Source of the DNA: Sphingopyxis sp. OPL5
GTDB lineage: Bacteria > Pseudomonadota > Alphaproteobacteria > Sphingomonadales > Sphingomonadaceae
Direction of reading: 5' to 3'
Length of the DNA stretch: 64,000 nucleotides
Assembly (NCBI RefSeq): GCF_003797775.2
Contig: NZ_CP060725.1
Coordinates: forward strand, 3,094,001-3,158,000
The stretch's first letter is position 1; the number at the start of each line of letters is the position of its first letter. Shown piece by piece: positions 16,347 through 25,171 of the stretch. The translations under genes were made by a program, and so were the position numbers. The notes beneath the pieces were generated by a model, which saw nothing but the letters and a program-made list of their open reading frames with translations, was not told the origin of the DNA and did no database searches.

Positions 16347-17495
16347 ATGGCGGCGATCATGGCCACGCTGATTTCTTCCCCCGCCGGGCTCGCCCGGGCC
16401 GACTTCCAGCTCGCCGAGCCGCTGAAGGATCGGCGAATCGTCGTCGCGATGTCGGGCGGAGTCGATTCGAGCGTCGTCGCGGCGCTCGCAGCGCGATCGG
16501 GCGCCGAGGTGATCGGGGTGACGCTGCAACTCTATGACTATGGCGCCAAGGCGAAGCGCGTCGGAGCGTGCTGCGCGGGGCAGGATATTCGCGACGCGCG
16601 GGCGGTCGCCGACCGGCTGGGCTTCGCGCATCATGTCTATGACCATGAAAGCCGCTTTCGCGATACGGTGATCGACCAGTTCGCCGATGAATATCTGGCG
16701 GGGCGGACGCCGATCCCGTGCGTGCGGTGCAACATGGGGGTGAAGTTCACCGACCTGTTCGCGCTGGCGAAGGAATTGGGCGCCGACTGCCTCGCGACCG
16801 GCCATTATGTGCGGCGGGTGATGGGTCCCGCGGGTGCCGAATTGCACCGCGCGGTCGATCCGGCGCGCGACCAGAGCTATTTCCTGTTCGCGACGACGCA
16901 GGACCAGCTCGACTTTTTGCGCTTTCCGCTCGGCGGACTCGAGAAGAGCGTCGTGCGCGAGATCGCGCGCGAGCTGGGCCTCGGCGTCGCGGGCAAGCCC
17001 GACAGCCAGGACATCTGCTTCGTCCCCGACGGCGACTATGCGACGCTGGTCCGCAAGCTGCGCCCCGAGGCCGACGACCAGGGCGAGATCGTCCATGTCG
17101 ACGGCACCGTGCTGGGCGCGCACAAGGGCCTCATTCATTATACGGTCGGGCAGCGGCGCGGGATCGAGATCGGTGGGCAGGCCGAGCCGCTGTATGTCGT
17201 GCGCCTCGATGCGCCGGCTAAGCAGGTCGTGGTCGGGCCGCGGCGCGCGCTGGCGGTGGCGGGCGCGCGGCTGGGCGAGGCGAACTGGCTCGGCGATGTC
17301 GACGGGCGCGATGTGCTGGCGAAGGTGCGCAGCATGGCGCGGCCGGTGGCGGCGCGGGTCGAAGGCGAGCGGCTGATCTTCGCCGAACCCGAATATGGCG
17401 TCGCACCGGGACAGGCGGCGGTGCTTTACGATGCCGGAGACGCGTCGCGCGTGCTGGGCGGCGGCTGGATCGAAGCGACGTTCGCGGCGGAATAG
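16347..17495 (+). CDS. mnmA: tRNA-specific 2-thiouridylase MnmA
   Basis: A 382-aa enzyme that thiolates U34 of Lys, Glu and Gln tRNAs. The PP-loop SGGVDSS is at 36-42. The catalytic cysteines are Cys128 ([10 protein letters not shown]) and Cys224 ([10 protein letters not shown]), both present. YTVGQRRGI marks the tRNA-binding central domain and the C-terminal barrel is complete. Start could be 16347 or the Met at 16359; neither has a clear ribosome site. TTGACA at 16299-16304 with TATTTT at 16324 is a possible promoter with a long spacer (19 bp). Confidence 0.97.
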   Translation: MAAIMATLISSPAGLARADFQLAEPLKDRRIVVAMSGGVDSSVVAALAARSGAEVIGVTLQLYDYGAKAKRVGACCAGQDIRDARAVADRLGFAHHVYDHESRFRDTVIDQFADEYLAGRTPIPCVRCNMGVKFTDLFALAKELGADCLATGHYVRRVMGPAGAELHRAVDPARDQSYFLFATTQDQLDFLRFPLGGLEKSVVREIARELGLGVAGKPDSQDICFVPDGDYATLVRKLRPEADDQGEIVHVDGTVLGAHKGLIHYTVGQRRGIEIGGQAEPLYVVRLDAPAKQVVVGPRRALAVAGARLGEANWLGDVDGRDVLAKVRSMARPVAARVEGERLIFAEPEYGVAPGQAAVLYDAGDASRVLGGGWIEATFAAE

Positions 17496-17548
17496 ATTGC
17501 ACATTCGCTCCCGATGCCGCAGCTTGGCGGCCAAACAGGGAGAAGAAA

Positions 17549-17959
17549 ATGGTCAACTGGGTCTTGCGCGGCGCCGTCCTGTTGTGGGCGGTGTTTTTTT
17601 TCATGATCGGCGCACGCGGGGTGATCGATCCGGCGAGCTATTCGGAAACCTTCGGCTTCACGATCAGCGGCGTCGCGATCAACACCTTGCGCGCCGACCT
17701 GTCGTCCTTCTTCCTCGTGTCGGCGGGATCGGCGGCGCTCGGCGCGCTGATGCCGGGGTGGGTGCGGGCGTTGCTGGTGCCGGCGGCGCTATATGGCACC
17801 GCGCTCACCGGCAGGCTGATCGGGGTCGCGCTGGGCGATCCGACCAATTTCGGAATCGTGCAGGGGATGATCATCGAGGCGCTGTCGGTGCTGTTGATGG
17901 TCGGCAGCTGGTGGGTGTTGTCGCGCCCGGCGCCGGCGCCGGCCGATCCGCTCGGCTGA
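17549..17959 (+). CDS. Small four-helix membrane protein, DUF4345-like
   Basis: A 136-aa protein with four hydrophobic segments (about 3-24, 48-68, 72-92 and 103-125) and a GVIDPASYSETFGF loop after the first helix. This pattern resembles the DUF4345 group of small inner-membrane proteins of unknown function. AGGGAGAAGAAA just before the ATG is a strong ribosome site. It follows mnmA by 53 bp and may share its message. Confidence 0.75.
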   Translation: MVNWVLRGAVLLWAVFFFMIGARGVIDPASYSETFGFTISGVAINTLRADLSSFFLVSAGSAALGALMPGWVRALLVPAALYGTALTGRLIGVALGDPTNFGIVQGMIIEALSVLLMVGSWWVLSRPAPAPADPLG

Positions 17960-17965
17960 ACCGGA

Positions 17966-17973
17966 TTAACCAT
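17966..17973. promoter_or_regulatory. CtrA-type half site
   Basis: TTAACCAT matches the CtrA half-site seen in Caulobacter-type promoters. It lies 60 bp upstream of the 47-aa gene at 18033. An 8-bp half-site can occur by chance. Confidence 0.3.
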
Positions 17974-18032
17974 TTTTCATCGCCTTTCTGCGATGGTCCC
18001 CTTCTTGCCGTGGGCGGTAAAGGAGGGACCAG

Positions 18033-18176
18033 ATGGAAACCCAACAGAACAAGCGTGGCGGCCCGGGACGCCGTGCCGAGGATCGGCGCCAGGCGCAGGA
18101 CCCCGATTATCGCGGACCCGAACGTCGTTCGGGCGTCGATCGCCGGTCGGGTAGCGATCGCCGCATCGTCTTTTAG
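18033..18176 (+). CDS. 47-aa Arg-rich small protein
   Basis: A short gene with a near-perfect AGGAGGGA ribosome site (18021-18028) before the ATG at 18033. The peptide METQQNKRGGPGRRAEDRRQ continues into a double RRSG repeat (ERRSGVDRRSGSDRRIVF). It is very basic and probably disordered, with nucleic-acid or envelope binding possible. The strong ribosome site, clean stop and upstream TTAACCAT support a real gene. I do not recognise a named family. Confidence 0.65.
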   Translation: METQQNKRGGPGRRAEDRRQAQDPDYRGPERRSGVDRRSGSDRRIVF

Positions 18177-18243
18177 GCGGTTCCGATCGGGGGTGGCGTC
18201 CGGAAATTCGGGGGGCTAGGCTGGGCCAGTGAAAGGCCCCGTC

Positions 18244-18936
18244 ATGACCCAAGCCCCGCTTCCGCGTCTCAGCGTCGATATCGTGTCAGACGTGATGTGC
18301 CCCTGGTGCATCATCGGCTGGCTGAAGTTCGAGACTGTGATGGCGCATTTCGCCGGGCGGCTGGAATTTCGGGTGCAATGGCATCCCTTCGAGCTCAACC
18401 CCGACATGCCGCCCGAGGGCGAGGATGCCGCCGCCCATGTGATGCGCAAATATGGCGTCAGCGCCGAACAGAGCCGCGCCAACAGCGGCAAGATGGCGGG
18501 GGTCGCGGCCGACCTCGGTTTCGCCTTCAACCGCGGGCCGGGTTTCCGGATGCGCAACAGTTTCGACGCCCACCGGTTGCTGACCTGGGCGGGGTCGCGC
18601 GAGGACCCCGAGCAGTCCGAGCCGACGGGGGTGCAGACCGCGCTCAAGCTCGCGCTGTTCAAGGCGCATTTCACCGACAACCGCGATGTGAGCGATCATG
18701 CGGTGCTTGCCGATGTTGCGGCGTCGGTCGGGCTCGATCGCGCGCGCGCCGCAGCGATCCTCGGCGGCGACGAGTTCGGCGAGATGGTGCGCACCGAAGA
18801 GGCCTATTGGGCCGACCAGAATATCACCGGCGTGCCCGCCTTCATCCTCGGCGGACGGATGCTGGTGCCCGGCGCGCAGGACCCCGAGGTCTTTATCCGG
18901 GTGATCGAGCGCAAAGTGCTGGCCGACGCGGCCTGA
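18244..18936 (+). CDS. DsbA-family oxidoreductase, FrnE-like
   Basis: A 230-aa thioredoxin-fold protein without a signal peptide. VDIVSDVMCPWCIIG places the CPWC active site at about residues 19-22. The helical insert and the C-terminal NITGVPAFILGGRMLVPGAQ with its cis-Pro (VPAF) match the cytoplasmic FrnE/DsbA-like group related to 2-hydroxychromene-2-carboxylate isomerases. It may act as a disulfide reductase or isomerase in stress. I chose the ATG at 18244, with GAAAGG eight bases upstream, over a GTG at 18229. Confidence 0.9.
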   Translation: MTQAPLPRLSVDIVSDVMCPWCIIGWLKFETVMAHFAGRLEFRVQWHPFELNPDMPPEGEDAAAHVMRKYGVSAEQSRANSGKMAGVAADLGFAFNRGPGFRMRNSFDAHRLLTWAGSREDPEQSEPTGVQTALKLALFKAHFTDNRDVSDHAVLADVAASVGLDRARAAAILGGDEFGEMVRTEEAYWADQNITGVPAFILGGRMLVPGAQDPEVFIRVIERKVLADAA

Positions 18937-18991
18937 GGAACGGAGGGCGCGCGCGGTGCGTTGATCGGTCATCCCCATCAAGGAGCCGGCC

Positions 18992-19297
18992 ATGATCGAC
19001 GAACCCCGCGAAGACCAAGCCCCCGAAGTGGTCAACCGCGAGCAGGAGGATGAGGAAGCGCAGGCGCAGACCGTCGCCGAGGCGGCGCGCCGCGCGCGGC
19101 CGCTGGGCGACAGCGTCAAGGCGAAGGGGCCGGGCGACAGCGACGACATGCAGGATCTGGTCGACCATATGCGCCAGATGGAACGCTCGGGCCGCATCGA
19201 CATGGGCGCCTATCGCGGCGAACGCAGCGACGACGACGAGGATGGCGAGCTCGGCGAAGGCGGCATCGAGGACGATGAGCCGCGCGGCGCGCCCTGA
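18992..19297 (+). CDS. Small highly acidic protein
   Basis: A 101-aa hydrophilic protein with many Glu, Asp and Arg, starting MIDEPREDQAPEVVNREQED. The central stretch DMQDLVDHMRQMERSGRIDM is a likely amphipathic helix. The C-terminus is an acidic, Gly-rich tail. No Cys, membrane segment or named domain is visible. AAGGAG lies seven bases before the ATG. The layout resembles small conserved sphingomonad proteins, but I cannot assign a role. Confidence 0.75.
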   Translation: MIDEPREDQAPEVVNREQEDEEAQAQTVAEAARRARPLGDSVKAKGPGDSDDMQDLVDHMRQMERSGRIDMGAYRGERSDDDEDGELGEGGIEDDEPRGAP

Positions 19298-19409
19298 CGC
19301 CTGTTTTCGTCCCATCCGGCACCGCTGCGGCGCAATCTGACGGCGGTCGCCGCCATAGCGGAGCGGGCCTGTCGGGATTTTGGTAAGCGGGTGATGGCAG
19401 GGTCGCGGC

Positions 19410-19979
19410 ATGGCCGGACCCGACTTTCTTTCGACCCATCGCCGCCAGCGGCGGTATCGCAAACCCATCCGCCCGACACGCGGGGTCGGCGCGATCCGGT
19501 GGATCACGCCGGTCATGGCGCTGGGCTTTCTGGGAACGCTGGCGGCGCTGCAATTCTCGCCCGCTCTCGCCGATGGCGCCAAGGCCGACGGCCTTGCAGT
19601 TCGGGCAGCGCCGGTGATGCCGGGCGGCCGCCATGCCGCGCGGTTCGGTTTCTGTCATAGCGGGGGCGGGCGCGACTGTGTCGTCGACGGCGACACCTTC
19701 TGGTTCGCGGGCGAGAAATATCGTATCGCCGACATCGATACGCCCGAAACGCATCCGGCGCGCTGCGCGGAAGAGGCGGCACTGGGCAAGGCGGCGACCC
19801 GGCGGCTGCAGGCGTGGCTGAACGCCGGGTCCTTCAGCCTCGAAAGTGCCGGGCGCGACGGTGATCGTTACGGGCGCAAGCTACGCATCGTGACGCGCGG
19901 CGGCGCGAGTGTCGGCGATGTGCTTGTCGGCGAGGGGCTGGCGAGGCGGTGGGAAGGGGCGCGGCGGCCGTGGTGCTGA
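19410..19979 (+). CDS. Membrane-anchored thermonuclease-family protein
   Basis: A 189-aa SNase-like protein. The basic N-terminus (HRRQRRYRKPIRPTR) and a hydrophobic segment at about 31-50 suggest a membrane anchor or uncleaved signal. The nuclease core shows CVVDGDTFWF (metal-binding Asp), YRIADIDTPETHP and DRYGRKLR (catalytic Arg). These are the expected calcium- and phosphate-binding residues of staphylococcal nuclease, so activity is likely. It probably cleaves DNA or RNA in the periplasm. It converges on the next gene with a 4-bp gap. Confidence 0.88.
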   Translation: MAGPDFLSTHRRQRRYRKPIRPTRGVGAIRWITPVMALGFLGTLAALQFSPALADGAKADGLAVRAAPVMPGGRHAARFGFCHSGGGRDCVVDGDTFWFAGEKYRIADIDTPETHPARCAEEAALGKAATRRLQAWLNAGSFSLESAGRDGDRYGRKLRIVTRGGASVGDVLVGEGLARRWEGARRPWC

Positions 19980-19983
19980 CGGT

Positions 19984-20645
19984 TCAGTCTTCGGGCGCCG
20001 GCGGCAGTTCTCCGCGCAGCGGCGGGTTCGGACCCGCGAGCTGGCGATCGATATCGAGCGCCATCAGTTGCGCGACCGGATCGTCGCCCAGCGCCCCCCA
20101 AAAAGCGCGGCGTTCGATCAGCGCCGCGTCGCGCTCGGCCTCGGGCAGCGCCTGGACCTTGAGATAGAAGCGCACGAGCCGCAGCCAGGGCGCATCGTCG
20201 ATGAGTACGTCCTCGGCCCAGCGGCTGAACGGGCCGCCGGCTTCGCGCCAATGGCCGTCCTCTTTGGTGAGGAAGAAAAGCACGCGCGATCCGCTGGGGA
20301 AGGCGTAGCGGGTGCACGATCCGGTGTAGCTTTGCGGATGCGCCTCGTTCAGCTCATAGGGGTTGCTGAGCATCGCTTCGGCATCGGTCGCGATCATCGC
20401 CGACAGCGCCAGCGGCCCGTCGGGGATCGTCCCCTTGAGCACCGCGACGGGTTGCAGCAGGATTTGCTGGGTCGGCGGGCCGTCGGGTTCGAAATCGCCG
20501 GGACTCACCGTCGCCAGCAGGATCAGGTCGGCCTGTCCGACGAGTTCCATATTGGTCGGCACCCGGTAGCCGGGGGCGGGCGAGCAGGCGGCGGCGGGGG
20601 CGCGGCGAAGAGCGCGAGGGCGATGAAGAGGGCCGGGAAACGCAT
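19984..20645 (-). pseudogene. Secreted protein with an apparent frameshift in its signal peptide
   Basis: The body (about 205 aa) is open from the region near 20590 to the stop at 19984: CSPAPGYRVPTNMELVGQAD, then LILLATVSPGDFEPDG and a Cys-containing C-terminal part. A proper signal start, MRFPALFIALALFAAP, begins at the ATG at 20645 but is one base out of frame with the body. The break falls in a C-rich run (GCGCCCCCGCCGCCGCC, minus strand, about 20590-20606); one extra C restores the frame. It is either a sequencing error or a recent loss. The only in-frame Met near the start of the body (about 20550) would drop the signal. Function unknown. Confidence 0.6.
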
Positions 20646-20794
20646 GCGCCGAGCTTAGCCGCTTCGCGCCCGAATGAAAGGCGAACGCGGCTTTGGGGCG
20701 GATCGTCGAAGCCGGTGGATCGAATGCCAGGATCGGGCGTATGATGCGCAGGACTCGCCCGGAACAGCCCCCGCGAGCGGCAAGGAGACTCCCC

Positions 20795-21052
20795 ATGGCA
20801 GAGCATGACCATAGCGCGATCAAGGAAAATATGACTGTCGTCGGCGCCGACGGTGTCCATGTCGGCACCGTCGACCATCTTGACGGCGAGCGCATCAAGC
20901 TGACCAAGGCCGACAGCCCGCAGGCCGAAGACGGCGAGGGCGGCAAGCATCATTATCTGCCCGCCGGGCTCGTCGCGTCGGTCGAAGGCGACACGATCCG
21001 CCTGTCGGCGACCGCCGCCAATGCGGTCGACCTGTTCGAGGAGGCCGAATAA
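20795..21052 (+). CDS. DUF2171-type PRC-barrel-like small protein
   Basis: An 85-aa soluble protein: MAEHDHSAIKENMTVVGADG, then VHVGTVDHLDGERIKLTKAD and a short beta-rich end (HHYLPAGLVASVEGDTIRLS). This follows the DUF2171 pattern, a small barrel of unknown role, often stress-linked. AAGGAG lies eight bases before the ATG at 20795. The open frame extends upstream but lacks a ribosome site. Confidence 0.85.
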   Translation: MAEHDHSAIKENMTVVGADGVHVGTVDHLDGERIKLTKADSPQAEDGEGGKHHYLPAGLVASVEGDTIRLSATAANAVDLFEEAE

Positions 21053-21101
21053 GCAAGAGCGGGTTGGCGGCGCGGACCGCGCGCCGCCACGGCATCGAAA
21101 C

Positions 21102-21133
21102 CGGCCCATCCCGCCGACGCGCGGAGTGGGCCG
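21102..21133 (+). terminator. Terminator after the DUF2171 gene
   Basis: CGGCCCATCCC pairs with GGAGTGGGCCG, followed by TTTTCG. It lies 50 bp after the stop and beside the convergent gene ending at 21143. Confidence 0.65.
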
Positions 21134-21142
21134 TTTTCGTTG

Positions 21143-21496
21143 CTAGCCGACCGCGTGGACCACGAGCGCGACGACGCCGAGACCGTAGGCGAGCAGTTGG
21201 AGTCCGTAGAACAGGCGGAGTCCGGGGGCATAGCTGTTGGGGGTATCGACCTTGTCGCTGCCCAGTTGTCCGGCGATCGCGCCGAGCGCCATCAGCCCGC
21301 CCAGCACGCTGAACGCCAGCAGCATCAGCCCGATTCGGACCCAGAGGTCGGCGGGGCCGAAGTCGATGCCCGCTTTGGCGCCGTCGTCGAACAAGGCGAT
21401 CGCGCCGCCGATCGACGCCGTCGCGAGAGCCAGCAATTGCTTCACCGTGTCGCTCGCCGCGCCGAAGGCGGCGCCGATGCGCTCGTCGAAGGCCAT
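21143..21496 (-). CDS. Small membrane protein with two to three helices
   Basis: A 117-aa protein. The N-terminal helix carries FDERIGAAFGAASDTVKQLL. Hydrophobic segments lie at about 20-36, 50-72 and 93-115. No catalytic motif or family is visible. Its ATG at 21496 overlaps the stop of the preceding gene by one base (TGATG), so the two form a translationally coupled pair in the inner membrane and cytoplasm. Confidence 0.65.
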   Translation of the reverse strand: MAFDERIGAAFGAASDTVKQLLALATASIGGAIALFDDGAKAGIDFGPADLWVRIGLMLLAFSVLGGLMALGAIAGQLGSDKVDTPNSYAPGLRLFYGLQLLAYGLGVVALVVHAVG

Positions 21497-21828
21497 CAGC
21501 AGAAAGGCCAGATCGGGCAGAGGCGTGCGAGGGCCTCGCCGAGGGTGACTTCGCCGATGATGTCCGAGGCGAGCCGGTCGGGATCGTCGGCATAGGCCGC
21601 AGGGCGCGCGGCGATCATCGCATCGATCAGCGCGCGCGTGTTGGCGATGGCCAAGTCGAAGCCTTCGTCGTTCGCCGCGCCCGCCAGTTGCCGCGCGGCG
21701 TCACCGGAGCGTTGGCGAAAATAATGATCGGCGCCGTCGCCGAGGCGGAAACCGCGGCTTTGGGCATGGGCGACCGCGGCGGCGTACAGCCGCTCGCCCG
21801 CGTCTTCGCTGTCGGTTGCACCGTCCAT
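21496..21828 (-). CDS. Unknown 110-aa soluble protein coupled to the membrane gene
   Basis: A helical, acidic protein of 110 aa with EDAGERLYAAAVAHAQSRGF near the start and the tail LARLCPIWPFC, an unusual aromatic Cys-containing end. There is no signal or named motif. It precedes and overlaps the small membrane gene at 21143, suggesting a shared function. The upstream gap (21829-21954) is divergent from the sulfatase-fold gene and holds both promoters. Confidence 0.6.
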   Translation of the reverse strand: MDGATDSEDAGERLYAAAVAHAQSRGFRLGDGADHYFRQRSGDAARQLAGAANDEGFDLAIANTRALIDAMIAARPAAYADDPDRLASDIIGEVTLGEALARLCPIWPFC

Positions 21829-21954
21829 CGTGTCGGCCTCCCCATCGTCGTCGCGCCGGCCTATCCTATCGCAACGGGGGCGGGCAGGCCAGCTTGCGGA
21901 AGCGGCACATCTTTTTGCTATTTTTCAACGAGTTTGCCCTAATTCGGCGCGCGT

Positions 21955-23565
21955 ATGGCGAATTGGGCGAAACAGCGACGACCGCAGGGCGCAGCAATCG
22001 GGGCATGGCGGGTCGCCGCCGGGCTGCTGTTGTTTGCGGCCGGCTATGCCGTTGCCAACCGGTACCAGCTCACCCACGACGTCGTCTATCGGCTCGCGGC
22101 GGGCGACCCGCGCAATGCCGTCGGCGCCTTTGCAGTCCTCGCGGCGCAGGCGACCGGTTTGCTCGCGGCGCTGGCCTGGCTGCCGCGGCGCTGGGCGATG
22201 CTGCTGCTCGGTCTCGCCGGGGTCTCGATCCTCGTCAACCATGGCTATAGCGGGCTGGTCAGCGAATTGATGGGCGCGGGCACGCTCGCGTGGATGGCGG
22301 CCGAGGCGCGGCAGGCGGGCAATGCCGCGGGTGCATTCGGCGGGGCGTTCATGCTGGCGGCCGTGCAGGCGGCGGCGGCGGTCGCCTTGTTCGCGGGCGC
22401 GCGGTCCATGCTGCTGCGATCCGGACGGCTGCCCGCCGGCCGGATCTTCGCCTGGGCCGGCGCCGCCTTGTTCCTGTTGCCCGGATTGCTGATCCGCCCG
22501 CTCGACCGCTGGCCCGAAGGCGCCGAGCGCAATCTGTACGGGCTGGCATGGGAGCTCGCGAGCGCGGCGCCGCCGCCGGTGCGCGAAGCGGTGACGCTGG
22601 TGCCCGATACCGGCGATGCGCCGCGGCACATCGTCTGGTTGATCGACGAAAGCGTCGCGGCGGCACCCTTCGCGCGGTTGATCGCTCCGTCGCTACACGG
22701 TGTGGCGCATCGGGACTTCGGGGTGGCGGCGGCGCTGGGGCATTGCAGCGCGCCGGCGCAGGTCGCGTTGCGGTCGGGGGTCGACGTGCGGCATGTCGGA
22801 AAGGACAGCGACCTGCGGGCGACGCCGTCGATCTGGGGCTATGCGAAGCGCGCCGGGTATCGCACGATCCTGATCGACGGGCAGACCGCGGGGGCGCCGC
22901 AGAATTTGCTGCTGCCGCCCGAGCGCGCGCTGATCGACGATTTCCGGTCGATGGCGGGGGGCATGGACACCGACCTGCGGATCGCCCGGACGCTGAACGT
23001 GCAGATGAAATCGCCGGGGAAAAGCTTTGCCTTTGTGGTGCTGCGCGGTGTCCATTTCCAGTATCGCGACCATTATCCCGCAGGCACGATCCCCGCCGAC
23101 GCGCCGGTCGCGCGTCAATATGACACGGCGCTGGCCTGGTCGAAACGGGGTTTCTTCGATACGCTGCTCGCCGGGGTCGACCGCGAGGCGGTGGCGATCG
23201 TCTATACGTCGGACCATGGCCAGAACCTGGCCCCCGGGGCCTTGCCGCATTGCAGCCGGGCGCCGGTCGCCGACGAGTTTCGCGTGCCGCTATTGGCCTT
23301 CGTGCCCGACCGGCTGGCGGCGGACTATGCCGCGGCGCCCGGGGGCGGGCGGTCGGCGAGCCAGATCTTTCCGGCGACCCTGGGGTGGATGGGATATGAT
23401 CGCGCGGCGGTGGCGGCGCGCTACGACCACGACCTCGACGCACCGACGGCGCGCTATGTGTGGTTCGGGCGCAGCGTGATCCCGGTACGCGAAGGCGGCG
23501 AGATCGCGGTCAGCGCGGGCCGCGCCTTTCCGGGGACGGCCGCGGATGTGCCGCCGGTCGATTGA
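21955..23565 (+). CDS. Membrane sulfatase-fold hydrolase or phosphoethanolamine-transferase-like
   Basis: A 536-aa protein with five hydrophobic helices in the first 185 residues and a periplasmic alkaline-phosphatase-superfamily domain. HIVWLIDESV near 223 supplies the first metal Asp/Glu. GHCSAPAQVALRSG near 262 is where the nucleophile (Thr or Ser) sits in EptA-like enzymes. YTSDHGQNLAPGA near 421 gives the metal-binding Asp-His. The layout suits transferases that decorate lipid A or glycans, though it is shorter than typical EptA and the nucleophile is not certain. No regulator or LPS gene lies nearby. Confidence 0.8.
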   Translation: MANWAKQRRPQGAAIGAWRVAAGLLLFAAGYAVANRYQLTHDVVYRLAAGDPRNAVGAFAVLAAQATGLLAALAWLPRRWAMLLLGLAGVSILVNHGYSGLVSELMGAGTLAWMAAEARQAGNAAGAFGGAFMLAAVQAAAAVALFAGARSMLLRSGRLPAGRIFAWAGAALFLLPGLLIRPLDRWPEGAERNLYGLAWELASAAPPPVREAVTLVPDTGDAPRHIVWLIDESVAAAPFARLIAPSLHGVAHRDFGVAAALGHCSAPAQVALRSGVDVRHVGKDSDLRATPSIWGYAKRAGYRTILIDGQTAGAPQNLLLPPERALIDDFRSMAGGMDTDLRIARTLNVQMKSPGKSFAFVVLRGVHFQYRDHYPAGTIPADAPVARQYDTALAWSKRGFFDTLLAGVDREAVAIVYTSDHGQNLAPGALPHCSRAPVADEFRVPLLAFVPDRLAADYAAAPGGGRSASQIFPATLGWMGYDRAAVAARYDHDLDAPTARYVWFGRSVIPVREGGEIAVSAGRAFPGTAADVPPVD

Positions 23566-23663
23566 ACAATATTGATTTGGCTTTCTAACCTTTTTCGCTC
23601 ATTCTTCCGATCGGTGAAAAAATACTGAGTCGCGACGCCATAGATTTTTGGGGGAGCGTTGCC

Positions 23664-24302
23664 ATGACTATATTTACCGATAAACTTGCTCAGATTTGTC
23701 TCGCAGAATATGCCCGTTGGGACAACGGTGCGGGACGCGAAACCCAGGGTACAGATGATCCGGGAATCGCGAAGGACTATTATCTATTCGTCGAAGAGTA
23801 TTGGAAGAGCATCAACATCAACAATCTGACGGGCCGGACGGTCCAAGGCGGCATCCGGCCGGCCTGGTCGTCGGCCTTTGTTTCTTTCTGCATCCGCAAG
23901 GCGGGGGCGGGCACGAAGTTCAAATATAGCCAGGCCCATTGCCACTATATCGACGCCGCGATGAAGGCGAGCGCGGGGGCCAACGCCGGTTATGGATATC
24001 GAGCGATGAAACCCGCGGCCTATACGCCGAAGGTCGGCGACATCATCTGTGGCGGCCGGGAATATGCCAAAACCTATGATTACGACCAAGCCAAGATGAT
24101 CTATCAGGCCGACAGCTTCTATCCGTCGCACGGAGATATCGTCATCGAGGTGACGACGACCCATGCCATTACCATCGGCGGTAACATCATCCACAATGTG
24201 GACCGCAAGAAGCTATCGCTCGATGGCAATGGACGACTGCTTCCGCGCAAGGACGGGAGCAAAAGCTATCCGTGGATAGCGGTGCTCGCCTGCGAAATCT
24301 GA
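23664..24302 (+). CDS. DUF2272 protein, NlpC/P60-like putative cell-wall hydrolase
   Basis: A 212-aa protein without a signal peptide. GGIRPAWSSAFVSFCIRKAG places a likely nucleophile Cys at 76, and FYPSHGDIVIEV near residue 155 gives the His, as in CHAP/NlpC-P60-type peptidases. The overall pattern matches DUF2272. It is visibly less GC-rich than its neighbours and has isolated promoter-like AT sequence upstream (23566-23650) with GGGGGAG before the ATG. Lack of a secretion signal means it acts inside the cell or leaves by another route. The substrate is inferred. Confidence 0.75.
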   Translation: MTIFTDKLAQICLAEYARWDNGAGRETQGTDDPGIAKDYYLFVEEYWKSININNLTGRTVQGGIRPAWSSAFVSFCIRKAGAGTKFKYSQAHCHYIDAAMKASAGANAGYGYRAMKPAAYTPKVGDIICGGREYAKTYDYDQAKMIYQADSFYPSHGDIVIEVTTTHAITIGGNIIHNVDRKKLSLDGNGRLLPRKDGSKSYPWIAVLACEI

Positions 24303-24346
24303 CTCAGGCGACGACCCAAGCCTCGGTAACATCGCGAAAGCCAAAA

Positions 24347-24372
24347 GGGAGCCGGGTGCGCACCCGGCTCCC
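24347..24372. terminator. 26-bp perfect palindrome between convergent genes
   Basis: GGGAGCCGGGTG and its complement pair around CG. AAAA precedes it on the left. It can serve the DUF2272 gene and the convergent gene at 24417. Confidence 0.75.
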
Positions 24373-24416
24373 GATGCGTGGCGACGTCCCGGCATGCGAG
24401 GGGTCGCCGTCGCCGG

Positions 24417-24878
24417 TCAGTTGCCCTTGACCTCGGCACCCGCGACCGCGCGGGCCTTGATCTCGCCGGACGACAGCCTGGTCACAAGGCCGTTCGCGGT
24501 GCCGCTCGCGTCGTGGTAAATGTCGGACAGCGGGATATTGTAGAGCTTGCCGCCGCGCACGACGACCGCGGTGTCGCCCTCGACGCTCTGCACCGTGCCG
24601 ATGCTGTTGCCGCGGCCATCGCGGATGTCGGCGCCCGCGCGCACCTGCTCGCGCGTCGCGACGCGGAGGTTGGTCCTGTCGACGGTGCGGTTCACGGTGC
24701 CGTCGACGCGATCGACGGTTGCCGACAGACGGTCGCTGACGGTGCCGAGCGTCGCGCCGGTATCGACGCCGACCTGGCCGCCGACCCCGACTTGCCCGCC
24801 GACGCCCGCGACCTGCGCGAGCACGGGAGCGGCGAACAGCGCCGTGCCGGCGGACAAGATGATGAGGACCTTACGCAT
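24417..24878 (-). CDS. Secreted small PRC-barrel-like protein
   Basis: A 153-aa protein with signal peptide MRKVLIILSAGTALFAAPVLA. The mature part starts with a Gly/Val repeat (GVGGQVGVGGQVGVD), continues with VSDRLSATVDRVDGTVNRTV, and ends in a barrel-like domain: RAGADIRDGRGNSIGTVQSV, then DTAVVVRGGKLYNIPLSDIY. The latter is like the PRC-barrel/DUF2171 domains of envelope proteins. Periplasmic role unknown. The RBS-like GGGAGTTAT precedes the ATG, similar to the lipoprotein gene at 13738. Confidence 0.8.
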   Translation of the reverse strand: MRKVLIILSAGTALFAAPVLAQVAGVGGQVGVGGQVGVDTGATLGTVSDRLSATVDRVDGTVNRTVDRTNLRVATREQVRAGADIRDGRGNSIGTVQSVEGDTAVVVRGGKLYNIPLSDIYHDASGTANGLVTRLSSGEIKARAVAGAEVKGN

Positions 24879-25171
24879 GATATAACTCCCGAAATGGATT
24901 TGCCGTGCCGTCGAAACGGCGGTGCCGGCGGCGCGTTGCGCGCGCTGCGGGCGAATCGGACGGGGCGCCGCGAAGGCACGACGAAGGGTCTGGTGGGGGC
25001 CGCAATTGCCGGTGCGAGGGCCCGTCGTACCGGTTAATCACGCGTTCACTACACGCTTTTCCGCGCTTTTCGCGGGCGCCTCCACCCCTCGGTTCGTCGC
25101 ACGAGGAAAACGCTTTACCGTTGCATTTTTTGCATCCATCACGACGTTGGTTTCAACAAGGGGGAATACCA

